DNA of 64,000 bases from Venturia oleaginea (GCA_013176395.1 JABMLP010000006.1:1240001-1304000); one strand, 5' to 3'; shown: positions 30,528 to 40,014, counted from the stretch's first letter. Numbers and translations: made by a program. The notes: generated from the sequence alone by a model not told the origin.

Positions 30528-31116
30528 CTGCTAATATTACTTGGTCTCGGCTTTCGCTGCGGTATGAGTATATAAGCTTCGGGAACGGTCCTATCCAAGA
30601 TTCCAAGTCCTTAGCTATTAATACATCACGCTAGCGTATACCACAGTAAATTAAAATTGCGGGCGTCACTCAGTCCGTCAGTGCAAAACTTGAAGAATGT
30701 CCACGCTGATGCGTAAACGAGGATATGGATTTACCCATATGGTACGGAGTGGAATCTTCGCGCGTGCGGGCAAGGAATCCCAAGTTCATCTCATTGTATT
30801 GCCGTCTACTATGTAAACAAGTAAGTACCTTCTACTGTAGTAGTTGTCTAATGGATAGTAATAAACGTCGGTGGATCTTCCTTGTCCGATCCATGCTTGA
30901 CAGCAAAAACACCCTTACGAAGATCTAGCCGCTAGACGTTTGTTATCCACCAGACCACAGTACTATGGTCGGTCGCAGAGAAAGTGGGAAATGACTATTA
31001 CGAGACGATATAAATAAAGCATACCTACTTACCATAGCCACCTCCCTAACCATCCAAAATCCCAACTTCCACCCACTCCCGCTCCATCCAAAACCCGTGC
31101 CTGCACAAACTCAAAC
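30528..31116. other. Intergenic DNA and promoter of the Cys-rich gene
   Basis: No gene supported. The last 100 bases before 31117 are rich in CCATCCAAAA and CACTC repeats, as in fungal promoters; TATAAATAAAG at 31008-31018 is a possible TATA-like box about 105 bases upstream of the ATG. Confidence 0.45.
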
Positions 31117-31612
31117 ATGCTTTTCACCGGCCTGCTTACTGTCCTCTTGGGATGCCTCCTCTCGTACGTACCTCGAAACACGATAATCACATCAAGTCCC
31201 TCCAACTAAAAACCCGCCAGTCTCACAACGGCCCAGAACGTCCCTGGCTTCAACCGCGGCTGCTGCAACATCAAAAATTTCGGGGCTTGGAAAAACAATG
31301 CTACGGCGACTTGTTGTAATGCCGTCGCTGACAAGAAAGGGGTTTGGAGGCAGGCTACTAAGGATAAATCAACGGTAAGCCTAAGATTCTTATCTAGCCA
31401 TCTATACCATTCCCATTCTGTTTTGGTGGAGAGAGATCTGTCGCTGGTAATGAATGAATCGATCGATCGATCGCTTGCTGACTGTTGTCGTTTTTGTTGT
31501 TATTCTTTAGTGCTATATGCCTGAATCATCCAAGGACGCTTATTCGAGATGTTGCGAAGCCGAGGGGAGAAAGAAGAACACTCCGCACTGGTGGTCTTGT
31601 ACGATTGATTAG
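31117..31612 (+). CDS. Spliced cysteine-rich secreted protein, effector candidate
   Basis: Not visible as a long open frame. Exons 31117-31163, 31221-31374 and 31511-31612 join in frame across introns GTACGT...CCAG (57 bases) and GTAAGC...TTTAG (136 bases, holding a GATC microsatellite) to give exactly 100 residues ending in SCTID. Residues 1-20 are a strong signal peptide (LLTVLLGCLL, cut after TTA). The mature 80 residues hold eight cysteines at 30, 31, 47, 48, 68, 81, 82 and 97, in the pattern CC-CC-C-CC-C. No family was recognised. It lies between two transposon clusters, 260 bases from the outer TIR element, which is the classic location of fast-evolving effectors. The clean splice signals, even cysteine count and intact frame argue that it is a real gene. 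Confidence 0.72.
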
Positions 31613-31870
31613 GACTTGTGGACGTACTGGGATTTCCTGGTTGCGAGGACGCGATGGAGTGAGGTTTGTAGGCGTGTTTGTGGATTCGAGATTCAATTAT
31701 TGATGTAGCTGAGAAATCGGCCATAGCCAGTGCAGCGACGTGTTCGCCAGGTGCATTGAGAATCTCAATATGCATGGTTTTTGGGGGTGCTTACTATTCC
31801 TACGGCGGCATTATAGGGGAGATCGGGCGCGACTGGAGCGACTGTATAGTTGATTCTAGATTCTGTTTAG
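31613..31870. other. 3' flank of the Cys-rich gene
   Basis: Non-coding; ends at TTAAAAAA (31871-31878), the left target duplication of the outer TIR element. Confidence 0.5.
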
Positions 31871-32050
31871 TTAAAAAAGGTTGACACTAAATCTACACCC
31901 CCCTCTACATTTTTTTACACCCTCCCCCTGTTCGAAACCAAGTGACGAGGTACTAAATTCTCAATTACAAGTTTTTATTTTATCTTAGAGTTAGAATATT
32001 GTTAAGGGGAACTCGTTTCACAACACAGTTGATTATGTCAAGACCTTCTT

Positions 32051-32225
32051 ATTACGGGACGGTAGCTGGAAAGACGCAGCATACTCGTAGCCAAAGATTG
32101 TTTAGATTCAGTTAAGGAGTGAAGGTATCTACAAACAGAGAACCTCAATGAGGTTCTTTCTCTATACTAGGCTCAATCAGGCTTAGGCTCTTAGCCTATA
32201 CCAACCATGGGCCATGCCCATAACA
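32051..32225 (-). repeat. Chromovirus 3' LTR (175 bases)
   Basis: On the minus strand it runs TGTTATGGGC...CCCGTAAT. The ends were fixed by the flanking TTCTT duplication and by loss of identity with the other LTR just outside. It contains a short hairpin AACCTCAATGAGGTT. Confidence 0.92.
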
Positions 32226-32240
32226 TTACCCCCCTCCTTA
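32226..32240 (-). promoter_or_regulatory. Polypurine tract (plus-strand primer)
   Basis: On the minus strand TAAGGAGGGGGGTAA immediately precedes the 3' LTR, the expected place and composition for the RNase H-resistant primer of second-strand synthesis. Confidence 0.8.
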
Positions 32241-35200
32241 CCGGGTGTGCAGGACTAAAGAGGGTGTGGTAGGTGGGATAATCAAACAGACAAACGCCAT
32301 ACATCGCTTCTGCCAGCTTGTAGCAGATTCGAAGGCGCTGGCCACCGCTACTCGGTTTCTTCGGGCCCCTGTTTGAGCTCCTATATCTTCGCCGACACCG
32401 TCGCCCTTGCCATACTCTGCCTCGAAGCGGTCTAAGTCCTCGACTTCTGTGAATAATGAACGTGGCTGCCAATCGGGATCTGCATAGCCTTTCCATTTGA
32501 TTAATAACTGACGAACCCAGCCTCGCCCAACCCGTTTCTTCTCTGCGCGAAGTATACGTTCTACTTCAAACTCAGCCTCTGTTTCTTCGGTTTGAGGCAC
32601 TAATGGTGGCGGCTGGGTATCATCGGATTCTTGTGAGGGCAGTGTGTCGGTTGCGGCTCGGCGGAGTAGGTCAACGTGGAAACGGTTATGGATACCACTT
32701 GGCAGGTCAGCCAGCTCGTATACCATCGGGGAGATCTGGTTCTCGACAGTGTATTTGGCTTGCGTCCACGACAGTTTCTTTGATAGCTGCGGAGTATTGA
32801 TATTCCTAAGGTTCAACCAGACTTTGTCGCCCTTTTTTAACGTTTCGGCAGCTTGACGTGACCTGTTGGCGTCGTTCTCCATCTTCTGCTGGGACCAGGC
32901 CATCGCTGCCTGTGCATATTCTTGTGCCTCTTCTATTCGTTGCACAAAGGTCTCGGCATCGGCTGTTGGTGAGTTACTGGGTGAGATTCGTTGTACTTTC
33001 TGGATTGGTTCCGCATGGTAGCCGTGGGTTAGATAGAATGGACTCATCCCTGTGACTGAAGAGTCACGATTGTTCAGTGCTAACATAGCCGTAGGTAGTA
33101 GCGTTGGCCAGTCTAGTTGGGAGTATGCGATGAAGGCGCGGAGATAGCGTAGAACTTCCTGGTTCATACGCTCTGTCGCGCCATCGGTCTGTGGATGAAA
33201 GGCTGTAGAGAGTCTCTGCTCAATCTTTGTAAGTTCGCAAAGCTTCCTCCAAAAACGACCTGTCCAATTGCTGCCTCTGTCCGACGTCAATGCCATGGGA
33301 AATCCGTGGTAGCGATAGTGGCATTGTAAGAACCTTTTCGCGCACTCTTTGGCGCTCATTGTAGTCATAGCCTCCAACGTAACACTTTTGAGGAGGCGAT
33401 CTGTGATAACCATGAGGTATTTTGGGCCGTTTTCCTCCGCGGGCAAATCAGTCATGAAATCGATTGATAGCTCGCTGTGGAAGCGGGCCGGGATTGGAAG
33501 TGGTTTCAGAAGACCTCGCTTCTTATCACGCCATATTCCTGTTCTCCCACATACGTCGCAATTACGTACAAACTGCCGGACTGTCTTGTATTGTTGGGGC
33601 CAAAAGAAACTTCTGGATAGAATCGCAAGCGTGCTATCTCTCCCTGGGTGTCCAGTAACATGGGAATCGTGAGTTTGTTGGACCAGCGTTGTTCGCAGCG
33701 GTTCCCAATCTGGTACCCATAGGATCCCTCTTCTCGTGACCGCGCCGTGGTCGTCTACTTCGCATTCGGGTAGCTGTACCGACAACTTGAGCTCTGGAGG
33801 AAAGGAACGTTCGCCAGTAACTATAGCCGTATGAATAGCTTCGTAGGATTGGTCCTCTGCTATTGCGCGATCCCAGAGAAGTTGTAACTCTGGTTTCTCG
33901 AAAAGATCGCATCCTTTTGCAACTGACCGGTTTTGACCGTACCTAGTAGTGGACCGGTGTTGACCGTTTTCGGCAGTCAGCTGGTGTTGACCGTCCAGTT
34001 CAGTATTTTGCTGGGGCTCCCGTATAACGTCCCATGTACTATTGGATGTATTCGGTGTATTGACTGGGCAGATAAGGGCTTGTATTGCGATTGTTTCGGT
34101 CGTCCTCTCGGAAAGAGGAGGAAGCCATTCGTCCTTGATCAGCTGGGCCACTCGCCCTTGTAGTCTCTCGTCGTTCTTGTCATGTGGCATATCTTGACGT
34201 CTTCTTGATAGTGCGTCTGGTCTTTGCGCTAGTTTTCCGGCGCGAAATTCCAGCTGGAATTGGTACTCAGATAGAATTAGCGACCATCTTGCTTGTCTCT
34301 CTGACAAACGCTGCGCTGTCATAAAGTAGCGGAGATTCTTGTGATCGGTAAGGACTTTGAAAGGTGCTGCAACACTGCGTAGTTCTCCTCTCCAGTGTTC
34401 AATGGACTTGATTACTGCCAGTAATTCTTTATCGTGGATCTCGTAGTTACATTCAGCCGCAGTGAGCTTGCGGGAGAAGTATGCTACTGGTCGTAGTTTT
34501 CCTTTCATATCCTTCTGCGACAACGTGCCTCCCAGCGCGTAGCCAGAGCAGTCGCACTCGAGTACCGTATCCAGGTCTGGATTCCAGTGAGCCAGTATTG
34601 GGGCGGAGATGAATAGCTCCTTCAAGACTTGAAAGGCGTTCTCATGTTCTTTGTTCCAGACAAAAGCGACGGCCTTCCGTGTTAACTTGATTAAGGGGTC
34701 GGAGAGCTCTGAGAAGTTGTCGATGAAGTCTCGGTAGAAATTTGCAAAGCCTAGGAAGGAGCGTACGCCTGTGACATTGACTGGAGCCTCCCATTCTTTA
34801 ATCGCGGCAACTTTCTCTGGGTCGACTTTGATCCCTTCTCCTGCAGTGATAATGAACCCCAGATATTTGACCTCCTGAACAGCAAACTCGCACTTGCTTA
34901 AGTCTAGCCGAAGTCCAGCAGTCTTGAGCTTGGCAAGAATTTGGTTAACCTTAACCATGTGATCCAGATAGTCGCCGTCGCTCCATATCAAGACATCGTC
35001 CATGTAGGCTGAACAGCAGATATCTAGGGATTCCCGTAGGACTCCGTTGATGTATCGTTGAAAGCTCGCGGGTGCGCCAGCTAGTCCGAAGGGGGTAACT
35101 AGCCATTCGAATAGTCCAAATCGAGTGCGAAAAGCCGTTTTCCACTCATCGCCGTGCTTGATGCGGAGCCGATGAAATGCCGCTCTGACGTCAAGTTTGG

Positions 35201-36314
35201 TGTACCAACGCGCTGTTGCTAGATTTCGTAGGGTTTCTCGGATTAGTGGCAATGGGTAGCGGTCCGATCGAGTGATTCGATTCAGTGCCCGATAGTCTAC
35301 ACACATCCGAATGCCTCCACCTGGTTTCCTTACAAATAAGACTGGGGCTGCCGCTGGTGAGTTGCTGGCGCGTATCCAGCCCTTGTCCATATAGTCCGAA
35401 AGTGTTTTTCGTAGGACTAATAGCTCTTCCCTCGACATGCCGTATAATGGGCCCCAAGGAACTTCTGCCTCGCGACCTTGTTCATCTCGTATCAATTCGA
35501 TAACGTGATCGCGACCCTCTTGATGGGGCGCGATCTCTCCGTCTTCGTCGTCGAGAAAGGCATCAGCATGCTCTGCTATTTCTTCTGGTATCTCTTGTCG
35601 CATTTCTTCCTCAGTCTTTCTCTGTTTTCTTTCTGCTAACTTGCTTAGGGCCTTGTTGATATCCGACATCGAGATAGCCAGCACTTGTGTACCATCCGGT
35701 CCATCTCTTCTCAACCGTCGCTGGGCCCTTCCAACAATAGCTGCAAATACAGATCCTGACACTAGACAAGCCGCCCGCACGTGAGCGAGCCGGTCTCGCG
35801 CTTTGGTGTTCTGTTCTAGCCACCCCTTTTCTCTTACCGTGATGCGCTGGGATCCTTGACCAATAAGCAGCTTTCTCTTAGCTGCTATATATCGCACCCA
35901 GTTTCTCTCTGCCCATGCCTTGCCTAGGATAATAGGGAAGCTCAATCCTTTCACTATATACCCATAGACTCGCTCTGCTCGACCATCAATGTCGATCGTA
36001 GCGTAGGTCATGTGCGTAATACGGAGGTCTTCTCCGTTCTCGTGGCTCTCTTTAGCCAGTGCCAATTGTTTGGTGTCAATTGGGATGCGCGGTAGACGAT
36101 GTGTTTGGACACTCTTCTCGCTGAAAGCAGCATAAGGGAGGCAGCCGTTATCAAAGAAGGATTCGGTGAAAGAAGTTCCGTTGATCAAGGTATCTATCAA
36201 GAAGGGTGTACTTTCCATCCTATCCTTTGCTGCTTTGATTTCTCTTATGCCTGGTAGCTTTGTAATGTCTTCGCCATGTACATCTACTTCAGACCCTCGT
36301 GCGCGACGATGCAC
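32238..36314 (-). CDS. Chromovirus Pol polyprotein (PR-RT-RH-IN-chromodomain)
   Basis: 1358 residues from the first start-like codon (GTG at 36314; no ATG, consistent with fusion to Gag). Protease-like FFDNGCL is near 55, with N in place of the usual S/T of DSG/DTG. Reverse transcriptase is at about 300-470 with KLDVRAAFHRL and YMDD near 437. RNase H (ECDCSGYALGG) is near 588. Integrase has the H2C2 zinc module (HVTGHPG...CDVCGR, near 900) and catalytic DFMTD, SDRGSNW and ATERMNQEV. A chromodomain with VERILRAEKK, LIKWKGY and W in the cage is near 1250; it is likely to target insertion to marked chromatin. The frame is intact, so the element could be active. The gag and pol frames overlap at 36323-36359. 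Confidence 0.93.
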   Translation of the reverse strand: MHRRARGSEVDVHGEDITKLPGIREIKAAKDRMESTPFLIDTLINGTSFTESFFDNGCLPYAAFSEKSVQTHRLPRIPIDTKQLALAKESHENGEDLRITHMTYATIDIDGRAERVYGYIVKGLSFPIILGKAWAERNWVRYIAAKRKLLIGQGSQRITVREKGWLEQNTKARDRLAHVRAACLVSGSVFAAIVGRAQRRLRRDGPDGTQVLAISMSDINKALSKLAERKQRKTEEEMRQEIPEEIAEHADAFLDDEDGEIAPHQEGRDHVIELIRDEQGREAEVPWGPLYGMSREELLVLRKTLSDYMDKGWIRASNSPAAAPVLFVRKPGGGIRMCVDYRALNRITRSDRYPLPLIRETLRNLATARWYTKLDVRAAFHRLRIKHGDEWKTAFRTRFGLFEWLVTPFGLAGAPASFQRYINGVLRESLDICCSAYMDDVLIWSDGDYLDHMVKVNQILAKLKTAGLRLDLSKCEFAVQEVKYLGFIITAGEGIKVDPEKVAAIKEWEAPVNVTGVRSFLGFANFYRDFIDNFSELSDPLIKLTRKAVAFVWNKEHENAFQVLKELFISAPILAHWNPDLDTVLECDCSGYALGGTLSQKDMKGKLRPVAYFSRKLTAAECNYEIHDKELLAVIKSIEHWRGELRSVAAPFKVLTDHKNLRYFMTAQRLSERQARWSLILSEYQFQLEFRAGKLAQRPDALSRRRQDMPHDKNDERLQGRVAQLIKDEWLPPLSERTTETIAIQALICPVNTPNTSNSTWDVIREPQQNTELDGQHQLTAENGQHRSTTRYGQNRSVAKGCDLFEKPELQLLWDRAIAEDQSYEAIHTAIVTGERSFPPELKLSVQLPECEVDDHGAVTRRGILWVPDWEPLRTTLVQQTHDSHVTGHPGRDSTLAILSRSFFWPQQYKTVRQFVRNCDVCGRTGIWRDKKRGLLKPLPIPARFHSELSIDFMTDLPAEENGPKYLMVITDRLLKSVTLEAMTTMSAKECAKRFLQCHYRYHGFPMALTSDRGSNWTGRFWRKLCELTKIEQRLSTAFHPQTDGATERMNQEVLRYLRAFIAYSQLDWPTLLPTAMLALNNRDSSVTGMSPFYLTHGYHAEPIQKVQRISPSNSPTADAETFVQRIEEAQEYAQAAMAWSQQKMENDANRSRQAAETLKKGDKVWLNLRNINTPQLSKKLSWTQAKYTVENQISPMVYELADLPSGIHNRFHVDLLRRAATDTLPSQESDDTQPPPLVPQTEETEAEFEVERILRAEKKRVGRGWVRQLLIKWKGYADPDWQPRSLFTEVEDLDRFEAEYGKGDGVGEDIGAQTGARRNRVAVASAFESATSWQKRCMAFVCLIIPPTTPSLVLHTR

Positions 36315-36335
36315 AAGGGTAGCTAGTTTTCCGAC
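36315..36335 (-). promoter_or_regulatory. Candidate -1 frameshift site between gag and pol
   Basis: On the minus strand the gag frame ends GAA AAC TAG. The pol frame is -1 to gag and is open from 36359, so the two overlap by 37 bases that include this spot. A slip back one base on A-AAC would read AAA and carry on into CTA GCT ACC, missing the stop. The heptamer GGAAAAC is not the canonical X-XXY-YYZ, but its A-site half is. Inferred. Confidence 0.5.
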
Positions 36336-37417
36336 TCTGATGAGGCTTCCTGTAGGGAGTCATCGGTATGCTGTGTGATTACCGCAGTGACCTGAGTCTT
36401 TGGACGTGTTGCTGGTCGGAATTCGCATACGTTCGGATGGTGCTTGGGCTTCTTACAGCGCCCGCATTTGCCCGCTTGTATAAGTGCCAAGAACTCTGTT
36501 TGGGATCGCCATTTCGCTCTAGGTCGTCGGTCCTTCTTCGCATCCTTTCCGAGTGTATCGACCCGAGCTATCAGTGCTGCGATCTGCGCTGAAAGGGCGT
36601 TGATGCCAGTCATTTCGACATCGCCTTCTGCGTCACGACTGACTGTTTGGGGTGATTGTGGGCTCCCTCGAGTCGTTGGCGTCTCCTTATCCGTACTTGG
36701 ATAGCGGCGTTGGTGGGATAGAGCCTCTGTCTTCGTCGCGAAGTACTGTACATCTTTTACGTAAGTGTCGTAGTCGTCCCTGGACAATCGCACTGATTTC
36801 AAGGTCTGTTGGAGGGAGTAGTTGAGCGCGTTGTTCATGATAGTGATCTTTGAGGCTCTTTGCGGCGCTAGGGATCCAGCTTGCGATGTCAGTTGTTCGA
36901 ACTGCTGGCGGAAGTCTTCGAACGGTTGTCTGCTGCCTTGGCTAATCTTGTTCAGCTCGTCGAGAGCTTTAGCTTCCGCTTCATGATCTAAGAACTTGTC
37001 GTCCATATGCTTGATAAAGGACTCGGGTTCGTAGTTGTCATGTTGCTCTCCATTGCTTAGCCATTGGATGACGCGTTGTTGTTTCTCTGTCGGAAGCCCG
37101 TTGAAGATGTTCGCGCATATTCCTTGATTGCTTCCAAGCTTCCCATTTTCAACAGTGATTTTTGTCTTGATCTGCCATCTGAACAGCGTGTAGTTGTCTC
37201 TTTTCCCGTCCCATTTAGGCCATGCAATAGCTTTTGCACCGGTGTTCCCATCAACACTGACTGCGGTCAGAGCTGCCACCAATTGTTGTACGGTGTCAGG
37301 CGAATTTGCTCGAGCCATTGAGAGTTTGTCGATTCCTTGCGTAATGCTCGCGATTGGGTCGTCGTCGGTAGTAGGGGTGTAGGTTGTAGGAGTCGATAGG
37401 GTACTGTTGCTACGCAT
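36323..37417 (-). CDS. Chromovirus Gag
   Basis: 364 residues from the ATG at 37417. It has a central capsid-type region (WPKWDGKRDNYTLFRWQIK, FEDFRQQFEQLTSQAG) and a C-terminal zinc knuckle CGRCKKPKHHPNVC (CX2CX4HX4C) that packages RNA. It terminates with TAG at the frameshift-like sequence before pol. The frame could extend to a GTG at 37426, but the ATG is preferred. The capsid forms the cytoplasmic virus-like particle in which reverse transcription occurs. Confidence 0.9.
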   Translation of the reverse strand: MRSNSTLSTPTTYTPTTDDDPIASITQGIDKLSMARANSPDTVQQLVAALTAVSVDGNTGAKAIAWPKWDGKRDNYTLFRWQIKTKITVENGKLGSNQGICANIFNGLPTEKQQRVIQWLSNGEQHDNYEPESFIKHMDDKFLDHEAEAKALDELNKISQGSRQPFEDFRQQFEQLTSQAGSLAPQRASKITIMNNALNYSLQQTLKSVRLSRDDYDTYVKDVQYFATKTEALSHQRRYPSTDKETPTTRGSPQSPQTVSRDAEGDVEMTGINALSAQIAALIARVDTLGKDAKKDRRPRAKWRSQTEFLALIQAGKCGRCKKPKHHPNVCEFRPATRPKTQVTAVITQHTDDSLQEASSESEN

Positions 37418-37452
37418 CAAGTACACCTAGGTTTGTAAAGAACTGAATCTAT

Positions 37453-37627
37453 ATTACGGGACGGTAGCTGGAAAGACGCAGCATACTCGTAGCCAAAGAT
37501 TGTTTAGATTCAGTTAAGGAGTGAAGGTATCTACAAACAGAGAACCTCAATGAGGTTCTTTCTCTATACTAGGCTCAATCAGGCTTAGGCTCTTAGCCTA
37601 TACCAACCATGGGCCATGCCCATAACA
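37453..37627 (-). repeat. Chromovirus 5' LTR (175 bases)
   Basis: Same sequence as the 3' LTR by eye. Followed on the right by TTCTT (37628-37632), matching the duplication at 32046-32050. Acts as promoter of the element. Confidence 0.92.
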
Positions 37628-37915
37628 TTCTTGACACCTGTTGTAAGAGTTCAACCCTCAAAGGTGTTTCGCAAGTGAGAGAAGACTGCTTGTATTTCGA
37701 AGTATCTAAGTATCAAGAAGGAGTTGTAGGTACAGGAAGAACAACTTGTATATATAATCTTCTAAGTAGGAAAAGGACATGCTGTCCTGAGAAGAGAATA
37801 GAAAGGAGTAGAAGCGCGTGTGAAACGGTCCCTGAATAATCCCTGCTAGGCGCACGTGAGAACTATCAGGAACCTACCAGGAATTGCTAAGAATCCACCT
37901 AGGATAAAATAGACA

Positions 37916-39042
37916 ACGTAATTCACTAGCGAGCGGGCCACACCACCGAGCGGGCTACCGAATCGATCATTTCATCTTTGCAAGCCTCTACACGACCACC
38001 TCATGCCTTCTAAAGCCCAGCAAGAAGGCCGATTACTTCTTGCTCTTCAAGCCTATCAAAAAGGCCAAATCACAACTATTTGCCAAGCTGCATTAGCTTA
38101 TAATGTACCATACAGTACCCTCAAATATCGCCTCTCTGGACGCGTTGCACGCGTCGAAACGCGCGCAAACAGCCACAAACTTACTCCCACAGAGGAAGAA
38201 GTCTTAACTCAATGGATTATCTCAATGGATAATCGAGGCTATCCTGCTCGAGTCTGTGCAGTACAGAATGCGGCGAAATTACTGCTTCAACAACGCGTCG
38301 GTCCCTCAGCCTCAATCGGTATCAACTGGTCTGCCAGGTTCATCAAGCGACAGCCTACCCTGCAATCGAGATTCAATCGCAAGTACGATTATCAGCGTGC
38401 TCAATGCGAAGATCCAGAGCTTATCGGAGCCTGGTTTCGGCTTGTGAGTAATACAATTCAGAAATACGGCATTCAAGAGGAGGATATCTATAACTTCGAT
38501 GAGACTGGCTTTGCAATGGGTATTGCAAGCACCTCACGCGTCGTTACTACCTCAGATCGACGGGGCAAGCCACCTCAATTACAGCCAGGCGATCGAGAGT
38601 GGGTTACAGCAATTGAAGCGACTGTTGGCAGATGAGAATGAGAAATTGAGAGCAGCGAATGAGAGGCAAAAGAGGAAGAGAGCAGTCAAAAAAAAGCAGA
38701 TCTCAAAGAAAAAAACATTTACAGTTGCAGAGGCACAAGGCCTGATGGAGAATACTGTACAGCAGCCTATACAGGCAAGTGTTGCTCCTATACAGCAAAC
38801 AGTTGTTGCAACAGCCTCGTCATCAAGTAGTGCAAGTCAAGGGAATTGCTTTGGTTTACCTAGTTGTTTTGTATGTAAGGGCTTTGACCATGCTGCGAGC
38901 GATTGCCCTAAATATCGATAATCTTCTGTATAATAGATAGTCTTGATTAATAAAGGCGCTGTGGTGGTGTAAGCTTGCAAAGATGAGATGATCGATTCGG
39001 TGGCCCGCTCGGTGGTGTGGCCCGCTCGCTAGTGAATTACGT
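37916..39042 (+). mobile_element. Pogo-type transposon, deletion derivative A
   Basis: 1.13 kb, starting ACGTAATTCACTAGCGAG and ending in its reverse complement. Long TIRs of about 70 bases continue through CGGGCCAC, ACCACCGAGC and GATCATTTCATCTTTGCAAG. The right flank is TA (39043-39044); the left is CA (37914-37915), a one-base change from TA. It carries a transposase gene lacking the catalytic core. Confidence 0.86.
38003..38921 (+). pseudogene. Pogo-type transposase lacking most of the DDE core
   Basis: The first frame (38003-38635) has the psq helix-turn-helix (AALAYNVPYSTLKYRLSG), the CENP-B-like region, and the start of the DDE fold with NFDETGFAMG (first Asp) and EWVTAIEA. At about 38612-38620 it jumps to a coiled-coil linker (LLADENEKLRAANERQKRKR), read in the next frame to 38921, ending in the zinc knuckle CFVCKGFDHAASDC. 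About 200 residues holding the second and third catalytic Asp are missing, and the deletion changed the frame. It can bind DNA at most; as read, the zinc knuckle is out of frame with the N-terminus. Confidence 0.82.
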
Positions 39043-39069
39043 TATAGGATACCATCCCGTGACACCTGT

Positions 39070-39594
39070 GTTCTCTTGTTCTGGTCCGCGGGTTTGGGGT
39101 AAGGGCAATATCAGTCTGGAAGTACTTACCTCAAGTACTTTCCCTTGCTCAGGTTCTTTGGAGGCTCACTAGATCCTAGCCGTCCGATGTATCTCCCAAT
39201 TCAATTGTCGTCTAACCGATTTGATCCTCAGATCAATCCTGAACGCTTGTCGGTTAGTATGAAGGTTGGGGGTGGGCTTGCTTCGTATGCATATGACTTG
39301 TGCTTGACTGTATCTAAGTAAAAGGTCGTTACTGTAGTAGGTTGAAGAAGCTCCTATGTGAGAAACATAACATGAGATAACCACGAAGAGAGAAAGGAAA
39401 GTCCGTCCAACGTCCTCCCTATATACCCTTCTGGTTCTGGGTGCCAAGGTGTATTCCCACACTTCCCACACCTTCAGATCTGTGGGCACGGCCAAGACCT
39501 GTGGGAACTGTGGGAATTTCACGTGACTCCTGCACGTACTATTCTCTTTTAGGACTGACCCCTTCGCACCAGTCTCATCCTGTGTGCTCGAAGG
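39070..39594. other. Remnant interior of the outer TIR element
   Basis: About 530 bases between a solo LTR and the next one. The minus frame 39169-39663 (164 codons) has no domain and runs across an LTR boundary, so it is not called as a gene. A patch with TGTGGGAACTGTGGGAATTT and inverted GTATTCCCACACTTCCCAC near 39450-39525 may be another degraded LTR. Confidence 0.45.
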
Positions 39595-39599
39595 ATTCC

Positions 39600-39850
39600 T
39601 GTCACGGTACGACCGCGAACAAGTCCTTCCCGCCGTTGGGGTGGCCCCACGGCACGTGATCAAGGCAGAACCGGAGTTCTGCCGAGGAAAGGTTTTAAAG
39701 CCTACGTGGCTTCAACCAACTCGTAGTTCTTTGAGCTACGTCCTGTCGTCAAACCTGCCTGTTGGTTTGCCTGCCAGCCCGTATATAGCCTGTTGAATGA
39801 TACCTGTTCCGCTGCTGCTCCATCCTGATACCCGAACCCGCCCCGTGACA
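39600..39850. repeat. Solo LTR A of the TGTCACGG family
   Basis: 251 bases starting TGTCACGGTACGACC and ending CCGCCCCGTGACA, with ends inverted over TGTCACGG/CCGTGACA. The 5-bp duplication ATTCC lies at 39595-39599 and 39851-39855. Pairs with LTR B at 40015-40272, in the same orientation, at roughly 90% identity by eye. Confidence 0.85.
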
Positions 39851-40014
39851 ATTCCCCTCCATTAACAATAACTTCTTGTTATCCAACCATTCTTTGCGAG
39901 TCCTGCCTTCCTGCTCTTCAGCCTTGTGGTGATCTGTAACAAATATCTAGGATAAATAAGAGGAGAATATCCTAGTAAAAGAAGTTAAAGAAGAATTTCT
40001 TCTCCTCTAGATAT

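Larger units (their letters stand above)
32051..37627 (-). mobile_element. Ty3/gypsy chromovirus, complete, with identical LTRs
   Basis: 5.58 kb, minus orientation. LTRs of 175 bases at both ends appear identical, and a 5-bp duplication TTCTT lies at 32046-32050 and 37628-37632. gag and pol are both uninterrupted, and a polypurine tract sits next to the 3' LTR. The order protease, reverse transcriptase, RNase H, integrase, chromodomain defines a chromovirus. Identical LTRs mean it is among the youngest insertions in the nest. Confidence 0.93.
37642..39064. repeat. Solo LTR of the TGTAAGAG family, interrupted by a pogo-type element
   Basis: Begins TGTAAGAGTTC, matches the 7699-7979 LTR for about 240 bases, is split by the transposon at 37916-39042, and ends GTGACA at 39064. 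The 5-bp duplication CCTGT lies at 37637-37641 and 39065-39069. Both ends and the duplication only make sense with the transposon removed, giving the order of events: LTR first, transposon second. Confidence 0.82.

Noticed and set aside
39169..39663. 164-codon minus frame
   Set aside because: Crosses the 39600 LTR boundary and the ATTCC duplication, so it cannot be an ancestral gene.
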